DNA of 64,000 nt from Actinoplanes sp. NBC_00393 (lineage in GTDB: Bacteria > Actinomycetota > Actinomycetes > Mycobacteriales > Micromonosporaceae), in contig NZ_CP107942.1 in NCBI RefSeq assembly GCF_036053395.1, forward strand, positions 2,260,501 through 2,324,500, read 5' to 3'. Below are positions 25,263 through 33,430 of this stretch, piece after piece. A program made the translations under genes and the position numbers. Position 1 is the stretch's first letter; each line of letters begins with the position of its first letter. A model generated the notes under the pieces. That model searched no databases. It worked only from the letters and a program-made list of their open reading frames with translations, and had not been told where the DNA came from.

Positions 25263-25600
25263 CAGTCCTGTCCCTTCTGTTGGATCGCCTCGGCGATCCG
25301 CTTGATCCGCTGCAGGCGGGCGTCCCACGCCTCGCCGACCGACGCCAGCTGGGCGGCGGCGCGGGCGAGCTGGGCGTCGTCCACCCGGTACTGCTTCTCG
25401 CGTCCCGCCGCGGTGCCCCGGACCAGACCGGCGCGTTCCAGCACGACGAGGTGTTTGGCGGCGCCCTGACGGGTCACCGCCAGCTGCTGACCGAGCCGGG
25501 TGGCGGTGCCGCCGCCCTCGGTGAGCAGCAGGTCGAGCATCCGGCGCCGCGTCGGGTCGCCGATCGCGGACCACAGCGCGTCGTCGACGGCGGTGCTCAC
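25262..25600 (-). CDS. ArsR-family winged-helix regulator
   Basis: A 112-residue regulator: ALWSAIGDPTRRRMLDLLL then recognition helix ATRLGQQLAVTRQGAAKHLVVLERAGLV and wing REKQYRV. No metal-binding Cys is present, as in the ArsR subgroup paired with SRPBCC proteins. GTG start overlapping the upstream gene's stop by 4 bp. It most likely represses its own operon through the GCAACC-GGTTGC palindromes at 26070 and 26115. Confidence 0.92.
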   Translation of the reverse strand: MSTAVDDALWSAIGDPTRRRMLDLLLTEGGGTATRLGQQLAVTRQGAAKHLVVLERAGLVRGTAAGREKQYRVDDAQLARAAAQLASVGEAWDARLQRIKRIAEAIQQKGQD

Positions 25601-26058
25601 GGCCGCACCCGCAGCGTCGCCACGTACGGCGCCAGCCGCCCCAGGAAGTAGGTCCAGCCGGAGACGTGATCCCGGTACTGCTCCTCGAGGACGGCCACCT
25701 CCCAGCCCATCTCGCGGAACCCGGACTCGGTCATCCGCAGCAGCGTCCCGTCGCCCGACGGCACCAGCTCGAACGTGACCAGCAGCGAGTTGCCCTCGGC
25801 GGGAACGTCGCCCTGCGGATGCGTCCACCGGAACGAGAACCGCCGCGGCGGCTCGGCGTCGACGACGGTGAAGGCCACGACCTTGCCGCCGGCGTTGCAG
25901 TCGCCGAACACGATCTGCCCGCTCGACCCGGGCGTGGGGTCGTAGTCGGCGTCGTCCGGCCACCAGTGCTTGAGGTGCTCCGGCTCGCTCACCACCGGAA
26001 AGACGATCTCCGGCGGCGCTTCGATGTAGATCTCGCGCTCGATGGTTCCGAACTCCAT
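25597..26058 (-). CDS. SRPBCC (AHSA1-like) domain protein, first gene of operon
   Basis: A 153-residue SRPBCC protein: REIYIEAPPEIVFPVVSEPEHLKHWWPDDADY, GKVVAFTVVDAEPPRRFSFRW, LLVTFELVPSGDGTLLRMTESGF and YRDHVSGWTYFLGRLAPYVA. I chose the ATG at 26058 because GGGAGGG lies just upstream. First gene of a regulator/ligand-binding operon with ArsR. Confidence 0.9.
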   Translation of the reverse strand: MEFGTIEREIYIEAPPEIVFPVVSEPEHLKHWWPDDADYDPTPGSSGQIVFGDCNAGGKVVAFTVVDAEPPRRFSFRWTHPQGDVPAEGNSLLVTFELVPSGDGTLLRMTESGFREMGWEVAVLEEQYRDHVSGWTYFLGRLAPYVATLRVRP

Positions 26059-26069
26059 CAGACCCTCCC

Positions 26070-26084
26070 GCAACCTTTGGTTGC
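26070..26084. promoter_or_regulatory. palindromic operator GCAACC-N3-GGTTGC, copy 1
   Basis: GCAACCTTTGGTTGC lies 11 bp upstream of the ATG of the SRPBCC-ArsR operon. It is an interrupted palindrome matching copy 2 at 26115-26129 except in the centre. Probable ArsR binding site. Confidence 0.7.
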
Positions 26085-26114
26085 GGATGAGGTTAGTCGC
26101 GCCGACCGATTAGC

Positions 26115-26129
26115 GCAACCATTGGTTGC
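26115..26129. promoter_or_regulatory. palindromic operator GCAACC-N3-GGTTGC, copy 2
   Basis: GCAACCATTGGTTGC, 45 bp (start to start) from copy 1, with the same arms. Two sites flanking the likely promoter would allow cooperative repression of the ArsR operon. It also lies just beyond the stop of the small membrane protein gene. Confidence 0.7.
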
Positions 26130-26147
26130 TCGTCGTGTCGGAGAGCG

Positions 26148-26282
26148 CTACCGCCGGGGCTGCGGCCGAGGCCCTCGCCCCGATCCGGGCAGGATGCGGT
26201 CCAGCAGGCTCTCCAAGACCGGCCCGGCCACGATCAGCACCGCCAGCACAAGCAGGATCAGGCAGATGAACAGCGACGTCAT
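26148..26282 (-). CDS. very small single-pass membrane protein (44 residues)
   Basis: A short gene with ATG at 26282 preceded by a strong GGAGGACGAC ribosome-binding site. Residues 3-22 (SLFICLILLVLAVLIVAGPV) form one membrane helix, followed by LESLLDRILPGSGRG and an Arg/Pro-rich cytoplasmic tail, ending at TAG 26148-26150. Function unknown; such proteins often regulate membrane complexes. It is upstream of and in the same direction as the SRPBCC-ArsR operon. Confidence 0.6.
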   Translation of the reverse strand: MTSLFICLILLVLAVLIVAGPVLESLLDRILPGSGRGPRPQPRR

Positions 26283-26410
26283 GTCGTCCTCCCCAGTGGT
26301 TGCTCCGCCGGGCCGTCACCTCATGGTGCGGCCCCGGACGCCCGGCGGTACAGGGCCGTTCGGCACTGAGGTGAACGGTCGATGTCCCGGGAGGGTGACG
26401 CTGTTTCCCG

Positions 26411-26548
26411 TCAGAGTCCGGATTTGCGCCGCGCTCCGACCAGCGTGTACTTCATCCGGGCGGCCCCGCGCGCCGACCACGCGGAGTAACACAGCGCCGT
26501 GGCCGCCGACCCTGCCGACGCGACAGCGCCGATGGACAAGATGACCAC
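26411..26548 (-). CDS. possible small membrane protein (45 residues)
   Basis: From a GTG at 26548 the frame reads VVILSIGAVASAGSAATALC, a plausible membrane helix, then a basic tail YSAWSARGAARMKYTLVG ending KSGL. No strong ribosome-binding site is visible, and a longer start to 26605 is open. Rest of the 26283-26563 gap shows nothing else. Confidence 0.35.
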   Translation of the reverse strand: MVILSIGAVASAGSAATALCYSAWSARGAARMKYTLVGARRKSGL

Positions 26549-26563
26549 GGTCGTCCAAGGTGG

Positions 26564-28238
26564 ATGACCATGGCGGTGTCGAGCTGTGTGGTCACCTTCA
26601 GGCACGGCGAGAAGGTGTTCGGCGCCGGCGTTCTGATCAACCGGCGCTTCGTGCTGACCGCATCTGGACGGGACGGTGGTCGCGGCGTCGGTCCCTTATG
26701 AGTGCGAGCGCGGCGAGACCGTTGACGCGCTGCAGCTGAAATGCCGGCAGCACCTCGGCGACTACGGCGGATATTCGGGCAGCCCGGTGGAGAAGCAGTT
26801 CGAGCAGCATGCCGAGCTCATCGGATTGCTGGTCGAGCAGTACTTCGATCGGGAATCACCGAACCGGGCGGCCAATGTGCTGTTCGCCGCGACCATCCGG
26901 GGTGCCCTGCAGCGTTTCCGGACGTTCGACGTCAGCCACCTGGCCGCAGTGCTCGGAATCAGCGTGCCGGTGCCGGAGGGCGAGGTGCTCGGCCGCGCGC
27001 ACCTCTACACCGCCGCGCTGCTGGATCGCCTCGGGATGCCGGAGGAGGCTGACCGGGTGGCCCGGACGGTTGCCGAGCTGAGCGACGGCGCCGACGCCGC
27101 ACTGGCCGGCAACTGGCGTGCGGTGCTGGCTGCCGGCCGCGGGCGGCTGACCGAGGCCGACGAGATTTTGCGGGACGTCGCGGCCGGCACGCCCCTCGGC
27201 CTGGTCAATCTGGTCGCGGTCCGCCTCAACGCCGGGGACTTCGAGGGCGCCCGGGAACTGATCCACCGGATTCGCAACGACGGCATCGGCACCGACGACC
27301 CGCGCAGCGACGTCCTCCTGGCCATCCTGGAGATCCAGCTCGAGCGGGCCGGCGCCTCCCCGGCCTCCCTCGCGGACGCCGTCGGGCAGCTGCGCTCGAT
27401 CGTCGGCGGCGCCCTGAACGATCCCGACCTCGCCGGCCTCGACGAAGTCCGCCTGCTCGCCCATCTGGCGCTCGCGGAGTTCGACCTCGCGAAAGCCAGG
27501 GGCACCCAGCGCGACATGGTCGGGGCCGCGGACACGGCGACACTCATGACGCAGGTGCTGACGGCCACGTTCGGGCTGGAGCACCGGGCGGCGATCGTGC
27601 TGCGGACGAGAGCCGCGGTATCCGACTTCGAGGTCGCCTGCGAGTCGGGCCGGCCCGACACGGCTGCCGCAGCCATCGCGACGCTCCGGGAATGCCATCA
27701 CTTCATCTGTACGGCGTTCGGCGAGCAGGACCGCAGGGCGGTGACGCTGACCGCGAACATCGCCACGGCCCGCCTCGAATACGCCAGGATGGTGCGTTCC
27801 GTGGCAGCCGCGCAAGAGGCGTTCGAGGCGCTGAGCGAGGCGAATGTCCAGGTCGGACGGCTGCTCGGACCGGCTCATCCGACGGCGGTCACGGTCGCGA
27901 CCAATCTCGCCTCGGCGGCGTCCGACCTGGCGCGCATCACGGACTCCGAGTCACAAGCCCGAGAGGCCGCAGATCTGCTGGAGGCCGCAGCCGACAGGTC
28001 GCGGGAGCTGTTCGGTGCCGGCCACCCGTCGGTGACCATCGTCGAACGCGAACTGGCGGTGTGCCGCGCGTTTCTCGACAGCGACGAGGACCGCGGTGGT
28101 GGGCAGGCGTTGCGGACCAAGACGCGGACCACGCTGGCGAGCCCGCGCGGTTCGTACGGATTCGTTCATCGGATCTTGACCGAATCCGGGGTTCAGCTGC
28201 GAGAACGCGGTGGCGCGCGGCGCCGCAAGAAGGCGTGA
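26564..28238 (+). pseudogene. trypsin-like peptidase with C-terminal helical (TPR-like) repeats, internally deleted
   Basis: From ATG 26564 the frame gives a trypsin N-terminus (CVVTFRHGEKVFGAGVLINRRFVLTA) but breaks before the expected AHC and ends at TGA 26699-26701. From about 26665 another frame continues as DGTVVAASVPYE and then the catalytic-Ser region GDYGGYSGSPVEKQF. Around 100 codons between the His and Ser regions are missing, so His and Asp of the triad are lost. The following ~470 residues are intact helical repeats (e.g. LLEAAADRSRELFGAGHPSVTIVE), open to TGA 28238, and could still be translated from an internal start. Trypsin domains fused to helical repeats occur as effectors in actinobacterial conflict systems; the link is inference. 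Confidence 0.75.
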
Positions 28239-28241
28239 GGC

Positions 28242-28697
28242 TCAAGCCTGCCCGGCGCTGTTGCGGTGTTCGAGCCACTCGCGGTAGTGGGCGTCCTGCT
28301 GCTCGACCGTGCCGATCGTGTGCAGCTCGGCCTCGGCGAACGTGTTGACGAGATGCTTGCGCTCCACATCGCGGCCGATCTCCATGATGTAGACGCGGCT
28401 CGCGGCGACCATGTTGCGGATCATGCCGGTCGGGTAGGCGTCGGTGCGCGCGCCCTGGACGGCGATCACCAGGCCTTGGCGTTCCAGCTCGAGGCGGACC
28501 TGCTGCAGCGCGTCGAACAGGTCGCGCCCGCTGCGGTGGACCGGTTCGTCCGGCCCGTCGAGTTCGATGTCGAAGGTGCAGAAGTCGGCGTGCCGCTTCC
28601 AGCGCAGGGCGCACATAACCTTGTGATTGCCGCGGTAGACGGGGACTTCGAGTTCACGTACTTCGACGACGGGATTGCCAGGCGGGCGAATTGTCAT
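28242..28697 (-). CDS. hypothetical protein
   Basis: A 151-residue soluble alpha/beta protein not assigned to a family. Notable segments: WKRHADFCTFDIELDGPDEP, SGRDLFDALQQVRLELERQGLVIAVQGARTDAYPTGM and ASRVYIMEIGRDVERKHLVNTF. The predicted fold is strands followed by an amphipathic helix pair. It converges on the broken trypsin-repeat gene, 3 bp apart, and diverges from the next small gene across 147 bp. Its position suggests co-inheritance with the repeat protein; no function is claimed. Confidence 0.7.
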   Translation of the reverse strand: MTIRPPGNPVVEVRELEVPVYRGNHKVMCALRWKRHADFCTFDIELDGPDEPVHRSGRDLFDALQQVRLELERQGLVIAVQGARTDAYPTGMIRNMVAASRVYIMEIGRDVERKHLVNTFAEAELHTIGTVEQQDAHYREWLEHRNSAGQA

Positions 28698-28844
28698 CGC
28701 TCTGCGCTCCTGTCCGATGCGGGACCGTCAACCTATCGCAGCCGGACGGGTGGCGTCCCGCCGTGCACGTCCGGAGCATTGCCCATGATCAACTGTCCGG
28801 ATACTTTTCCTGGTCTCAGGCAAATCGGGGACAGGAACGTACGC

Positions 28845-29144
28845 ATGCATGACGCACTCGGACAAATCGCGAACGCGGCTGAGCGCCTCGGCGTCGACGA
28901 GCAGAGTGTCCGCGACCTGCGTCACCGGCTCAGTGGCATGCCGCTGGCCTACCGGGCCGGCTACACCACGTCCGCGGTCCAGTCGGCGCTGGTCCGGGCC
29001 GCGGTCGCGCACGACGCCGACTGTGCCCGCCGCGACTGCGCCACCTGCGACGGGCTCCGTGCCGGCCTGACCGTTGCCCTGGCCGGCACCCGGCTGATGG
29101 TCGACGAGGAACTGGCCGAGATGTTCGAGGCGCCGGTCAGCTGA
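28845..29144 (+). CDS. small hypothetical protein with Cys cluster
   Basis: A 99-residue all-helical protein. It opens with HDALGQIANAAERLGVDEQSVRDLRHRL and contains CARRDCATCDG, a cluster of three Cys that could bind metal. ATG start preceded by AGGAACG. Its 3' end overlaps efeB by 8 bp on the other strand. Unknown function. Confidence 0.65.
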   Translation: MHDALGQIANAAERLGVDEQSVRDLRHRLSGMPLAYRAGYTTSAVQSALVRAAVAHDADCARRDCATCDGLRAGLTVALAGTRLMVDEELAEMFEAPVS

Positions 29145-30339
29145 ACAGGGCGCGACCCCAGTAGTCGCCGGCGCCGGATACCCCCGGCGGGCAGGCGAAC
29201 AGCGCGCTGGACACGTGCCGGACGTACTCGTTCATCTCGTCGCGGGCGGCCAGGCTGCGCTGGACCGGGATGAACGCGGTACGCGGATCGCGCTGGTAGG
29301 CGATGAAGAACAGTCCGGCATTGAGCCGGCCGAGCCCGTCGGACCCGTCGACGAAGTTGTAGCCGCGGCGCAGCATCCGTGCCCCGTTGTTGGTGTCCGG
29401 GTGGGCGAGCCGCACGTGGGCCACCTCGGCCAGCAGCGGCTGACCGTCGGCGCCGACCGAGGTGAAGTCGACGTCGTCGAACTCGTCCTCCATGCCGAGC
29501 GGGGCGCCGCTGCCCTTGGCCCGGCCGATGATCATCTCCTGTTCGGCCAGCGGCGAGCGGTCCCAGGTCTCGACGAGCATGCGGACCTTGCGGGTGACCA
29601 GGTACGACCCGCCGGTCATCCAGTCCGGCCCGTCACCCGGCTGCACCCAGAGGTGCTCGCGCAGCAGATCGGTCTGCTCGGCCTTGAGGTTGCGGGTGCC
29701 GTCCTTGAACCCGAACAGGTTGCGCGGGGTGGCCTGGCCCGTCGAGGTAGACGCGGTGCGGCCGAAGCCGAGCTGGGACCACCGTACGCTGACCACGCCC
29801 ATGCCGATGCGGGCCAGGTTGCGGATCGCGTGGACCGCCACCTGCGGGTCGTTGGCGCAGGCCTGGATGCCGATGTCGCCGTCGGACAGGGCCGGGTCGA
29901 GGGTGTCGCCGGTGAACTTGGGCAGCGGCGCGAGGGCCGCGGGCTGCTTGGCGGCGAGGCCGAACCGGCGGAGCAGGCCGGGCCCGAAGCCGACGGTGAG
30001 GGTGAGGGCGGACGGCGGCAGGCCGATCGCCTCGCCGGTGTCGTCGGGCGGCGCCTCGGGAATGCCGGCGACCGCGCCGATCTCGCCGGCGTCGCGGCCC
30101 TGGGTCATCCGGGCGGCGGCCGCCGTCCAGTCTTTGAGGAGCTGGACGAGGCGGTCGCGGTCCTTGGTGATCACGTCGAAGGCGACGAAGTGCAGCCGGT
30201 CCTGGGCTGGGGTGACGATGCCGGCCTGGTGTTCGCCGGTGAACGCGACGGCGTCGCTGACCGGGTCCGGCTCGGGCGCGTCACAGGCAGCCAGGGTAGC
30301 GGTGCCGGCCAGGGCGAGGACATGACGACGCGAAACCAT
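29137..30339 (-). CDS. efeB: EfeB, Tat-exported dye-decolorising heme peroxidase of iron uptake
   Basis: A 400-residue DyP-type peroxidase. The twin-arginine signal MVSRRHVLALAGTATLAAC carries a possible lipobox-like AAC. The heme-pocket motif FGFKDGTRN (GXXDG) is present, and the proximal His lies in QVAVHAIRNLARIG. EfeB acts outside the membrane, oxidising ferrous iron or handling heme for the EfeUO system. It is the last gene of efeUOB, 2 bp after efeO. Confidence 0.95.
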   Translation of the reverse strand: MVSRRHVLALAGTATLAACDAPEPDPVSDAVAFTGEHQAGIVTPAQDRLHFVAFDVITKDRDRLVQLLKDWTAAAARMTQGRDAGEIGAVAGIPEAPPDDTGEAIGLPPSALTLTVGFGPGLLRRFGLAAKQPAALAPLPKFTGDTLDPALSDGDIGIQACANDPQVAVHAIRNLARIGMGVVSVRWSQLGFGRTASTSTGQATPRNLFGFKDGTRNLKAEQTDLLREHLWVQPGDGPDWMTGGSYLVTRKVRMLVETWDRSPLAEQEMIIGRAKGSGAPLGMEDEFDDVDFTSVGADGQPLLAEVAHVRLAHPDTNNGARMLRRGYNFVDGSDGLGRLNAGLFFIAYQRDPRTAFIPVQRSLAARDEMNEYVRHVSSALFACPPGVSGAGDYWGRALFS

Positions 30340-30341
30340 GA

Positions 30342-31466
30342 TCAGGCCTTCTTCGCGACGACGGCCGCGACCTGGCTGATCGGCTCGGCGAGCGCGTTGA
30401 TCGCGTCCGACAGTTCCTTGAGGTCGGCCTGGGTGAGGTCGGTGTGCAGCTTCCAGCCGTCACCGGCGCGGTGCTTGCCGAGCGTGGTGTCCACGTTGGC
30501 GAACTCGGCGTCCAGCTTGGTGACCAGCTCGGGGGAGCGTTCCTCCAGGACCGGGCGCAACGCGGCGATGGCGGCCTTGGAGCCGTCGATGTTGGCGTTG
30601 AAGTCCCACAGGTCGGTGTGCGAGTAGCGGTCCTCCTCGCCGGTGATCTTGCCGCTGGCGACCTCGTCGAGCAGGGCCTTCGCGCCGTTGGCGAGCTGCA
30701 GCGGGGAGAGCTTCTCGGCGTTCGCCTTCTGCACGACCTCCTTGACGTCGGTCATCAGCTGGTCGGCGATCGGACCGGACTTCGACACGTCACCGTCGAC
30801 CCAGAGGTCCTTCTCGATGCGGTGGAAGCCGCCGAACTTCAGGCCCTCCTCGGTGACCTCCTCGCGCCCGTCGATCCGCGGGTCCAGGTCGCCGAAGATC
30901 TCCGCGACCGGTTCGATCCGCTCCCAGTAGGTCCGGGAGATCGGGAAGAGCTGCTTGGCCTTCGGGATGTCACCGGCCTTCACCGCGGCCACGAATTCGG
31001 CGGTCTTCTCCTCCAGCGCGGTGGTCTGCGATTTCACGTAGCGCGAGTAGCTGGCGGTGGCGGCCAGCAGCGCGGCGTCGTCGGTCAGCGGGGCGGCCGA
31101 ACCGGAGACGGTCAGCGGGCCCCGGATGCCCTTGCCGATCATGCCCGGTTTGCAGGCGGTCTCGTAGCTGCCGGCCGGCAACTCGACGTGCAGGTTGCGG
31201 GACAGGCCCGGGGCGATGTTCTCCACCTCGGCCATCACGCGGTCGCCCGGCGCGTACACATAGAACTCGGTGACCTTGTTGCCGCCGTTGGTAATGGCGA
31301 AGACGCTGGTGCCCGCGCCGACCTCGGTCTTGGCGACCTCGCAGGTGGTGTCGGTGGCCTTGACCGGGATCGGGCCTCCGGCGGCCTCGTTCGTGGCGTC
31401 CGGCGAACTGCACGCGGCGATCGAGACGGCGGTCGCGAGGGCGAGCACGCGGGAGGAATTACGCAC
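30342..31466 (-). CDS. efeO: EfeO, cupredoxin + M75 imelysin-type iron-binding lipoprotein
   Basis: A 374-residue exported protein. Signal/lipobox: LALATAVSIAAC (Cys about 19). The N-terminal cupredoxin-like domain (VKATDTTCEVAKTEVGAGTSVFAITNGG, and EVENIAPGLSRNLHVELPAGSYETAC) is followed by the M75/imelysin domain with its HxxE-type motif FGGFHRIEKDLW. EfeO delivers iron to EfeU. Overlaps efeU by 8 bp and precedes efeB by 2 bp. Confidence 0.95.
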   Translation of the reverse strand: MRNSSRVLALATAVSIAACSSPDATNEAAGGPIPVKATDTTCEVAKTEVGAGTSVFAITNGGNKVTEFYVYAPGDRVMAEVENIAPGLSRNLHVELPAGSYETACKPGMIGKGIRGPLTVSGSAAPLTDDAALLAATASYSRYVKSQTTALEEKTAEFVAAVKAGDIPKAKQLFPISRTYWERIEPVAEIFGDLDPRIDGREEVTEEGLKFGGFHRIEKDLWVDGDVSKSGPIADQLMTDVKEVVQKANAEKLSPLQLANGAKALLDEVASGKITGEEDRYSHTDLWDFNANIDGSKAAIAALRPVLEERSPELVTKLDAEFANVDTTLGKHRAGDGWKLHTDLTQADLKELSDAINALAEPISQVAAVVAKKA

Positions 31467-32316
31467 GGGGCTTCTCCAATGGCTGCGGTTCGGGGGCCTG
31501 CTTGCGCCCGGTGGGGCGCAGGAAGAGAAAGAGGACGGGTACGGCGTACGCCACCCAGGCGACGACCTCGAGGACGCTGGCGGTGGGGGTGACGTTGAAC
31601 ATGCCGGTCAGCAGCGCGGTGTACCAGGCGGACGGGTCGAGGACGGCGCTGATGTCGTACGCCAGGGTGGTGAGCCCGGGCAGGACGCCGGCCTCCTGCA
31701 GGTCGTGCACGCCGTACTTGAGGATGCCGGCGGCGACCAGGATGAGCAGGACTCCGGTGACGGTGAAGAAGACCGTGAGATTGATGCGTACGGCGGTCGC
31801 GTACATCAGGAAGCCGATCAGGATCGCGGTCGCGATCCCGCCGAGCAGGGCCCACAGCGGCCCGCCGTTGAGGTTCGCCCCCTGCACCGCGGAGTAGAAG
31901 ATCAGCGAGGTTTCGAGTCCTTCGCGGACGACCGCGAGGAACGCCATCACCGCCACCGCGATCGAGCCGAGCGCGAGGGCGTCGGCGAGCTTGCCGCGCA
32001 GGTCACCGGCGATCGACCGGGCGGCCCGGCGCATCCAGAAGATCATCCAGGTGACGAAGACGACGGCGAGGATCGAGGTGATGGCCTCGAAGAGTTCGCG
32101 TTGCTCGTACTCGCGCAGCAGGGTTGTGGAGGTGTAGCTGAGCAGAGCGCCGAAGCCGACGGAGAGCGCGACGGCGACAGCGACGCCGGCCCAGACCTGG
32201 GGGAGCCGGTCCCGGCGGTCGGCCTTCACCAGGAACGCGATGAGAATGCTGACCACCAGGGTGGCCTCGAGGCCTTCGCGTAGCCCGATGAGGTAGGTGG
32301 CGAGCAAAGGCTCCAT
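31459..32316 (-). CDS. efeU: EfeU, FTR1-family iron permease
   Basis: A 285-residue permease with about seven membrane helices and two RExxE motifs: REGLEATLVVS (about 13-23) and REGLETSLIF, the iron-conducting motifs of the OFeT/FTR1 family. Start ATG is preceded by AGGAAGAG. A DtxR-type iron box lies 15 bp upstream, so the operon should be shut off in iron-replete cells. Confidence 0.95.
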   Translation of the reverse strand: MEPLLATYLIGLREGLEATLVVSILIAFLVKADRRDRLPQVWAGVAVAVALSVGFGALLSYTSTTLLREYEQRELFEAITSILAVVFVTWMIFWMRRAARSIAGDLRGKLADALALGSIAVAVMAFLAVVREGLETSLIFYSAVQGANLNGGPLWALLGGIATAILIGFLMYATAVRINLTVFFTVTGVLLILVAAGILKYGVHDLQEAGVLPGLTTLAYDISAVLDPSAWYTALLTGMFNVTPTASVLEVVAWVAYAVPVLFLFLRPTGRKQAPEPQPLEKPRA

Positions 32317-32330
32317 GGGTCTCTTCCTGT

Positions 32331-32349
32331 TTAGGTATGCCTTACCTTG
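32331..32349 (-). promoter_or_regulatory. iron box (DtxR/IdeR/DmdR-type) of efeUOB
   Basis: TTAGGTATGCCTTACCTTG matches the actinobacterial iron-box pattern TTAGGTTAGGCTAACCTAA in most positions, including both AGGT/ACCT arms. It lies directly ahead of efeU. Iron-loaded IdeR/DmdR is expected to repress. Confidence 0.8.
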
Positions 32350-32351
32350 CT

Positions 32352-32366
32352 TCTACAGACTGTAGA
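32352..32366 (+). promoter_or_regulatory. TCTACAG-A-CTGTAGA palindrome, probable BlaI-type operator
   Basis: A perfect 15-bp palindrome with TACA/TGTA arms, the hallmark of BlaI/MecI operators, located 3 bp from the iron box and 80 bp before the M56 peptidase gene. The BlaI-like gene is 1.4 kb away at 33814. No second copy was seen near that gene. Confidence 0.55.
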
Positions 32367-32445
32367 TTAGGGTTGGCTTGCCTGACTGTCCAGGGTCACC
32401 CGTCCGGTGTGCGAGACTGCGTTCGCGCCGGGAAGGGGGGCCAGG

Positions 32446-33372
32446 ATGTTCGATCACTTCGTCTGGGAGGTGCTGGTCTGCCCGGCGCTGGTCGTCCTGG
32501 CGATCCGCTACCTGGCCGACCGGCTGCGCCCCGAAACCGCCGCGACCTTCCTGGTCACCTCGCTGGCCGCCGCGGCCGCCGGCTGCCTGATCACCCTGGT
32601 GGCCTTCGGGTTCAAGGCCTTCGCCGAGCTGCCCGCCGCCGGGGCGTTCCTGCACCTCTCCGACGCGTACGTGCGGGCCGACACCGCACGTGAACCCTGG
32701 GTCTCCTGGCTGTCCCTGGCGATGGTCGTCGCTGCGCTGGCCGGCCTGGCCAGGGTGGCGCACACCCATCGCCGCGACACCCGGTTCTCCCGGCGCTACC
32801 TCGCGCTGCCGGTCGTGGACGGTGACGTGGTCCTGCTCGACGAGGACCGCGCCGAGGCGTTCGCGGTCCCCGGCCCGGCCGGACGCATCGTCGTCACCAC
32901 CGGCATGCGCGACGCCCTCGACGACCGGCAGTACGCGGCACTGCTCGCCCATGAGCGTGCCCACCTGCGCGGGCGCCATCATCGTCTGGTGCTGCTGGCC
33001 CACCTGTCGGCCGCCGTCCACCCGGTGTTCCGGCTGCTCACCCGGCAGGTCGACTACCTCGTCGAACGTGCCGCCGACGAGCGGGCCGCCACCGAACTCG
33101 ACGACCGCCGCACGGTCGCCCGCGCCATCGGCACGGCTGCCCTCGTCGCCGACCACATCGACCCGCGCCGCAACCTGCGGGTAGCGCCGTCCCGCCAGGA
33201 CCTACGCCGCGCCGGCGCCGTCCCGCGCCGGGTCGCCTCGCTGATCGCCCCGCGCCGGGCCCGCTCGCTGCTCCCGCTGGCGGTCCCGGTCGCAGTGGCC
33301 GCGTTCTCGTTGGTCTGGACCGTCGAATGCGTCGTCGACCTGGGCGAACTGCTCGCTGCCGCCCACGTCTGA
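32446..33372 (+). CDS. M56/BlaR1-like membrane zinc metallopeptidase
   Basis: A 308-residue membrane protein. Hydrophobic segments near 6-22, 33-56, 83-101, and at the C-terminus (SLLPLAVPVAVAAFSLVWTVECVV). The zinc motif HExxH appears as LLAHERAHLRGRHH and a third ligand is likely the Glu in LVERAADERAA. It lacks the sensor penicillin-binding domain of BlaR1, as in most actinobacterial M56 proteins paired with a BlaI regulator. Presumably cleaves or relieves the BlaI-like repressor encoded 440 bp downstream. Start supported by GGAAGGGGGGCCAGG. Confidence 0.9.
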   Translation: MFDHFVWEVLVCPALVVLAIRYLADRLRPETAATFLVTSLAAAAAGCLITLVAFGFKAFAELPAAGAFLHLSDAYVRADTAREPWVSWLSLAMVVAALAGLARVAHTHRRDTRFSRRYLALPVVDGDVVLLDEDRAEAFAVPGPAGRIVVTTGMRDALDDRQYAALLAHERAHLRGRHHRLVLLAHLSAAVHPVFRLLTRQVDYLVERAADERAATELDDRRTVARAIGTAALVADHIDPRRNLRVAPSRQDLRRAGAVPRRVASLIAPRRARSLLPLAVPVAVAAFSLVWTVECVVDLGELLAAAHV

Positions 33373-33430
33373 CACCCGCGCCATCCCGCACCTCCGGCCC
33401 GCCTTCGCGGCCCGTCTCCACAAACGGTCC

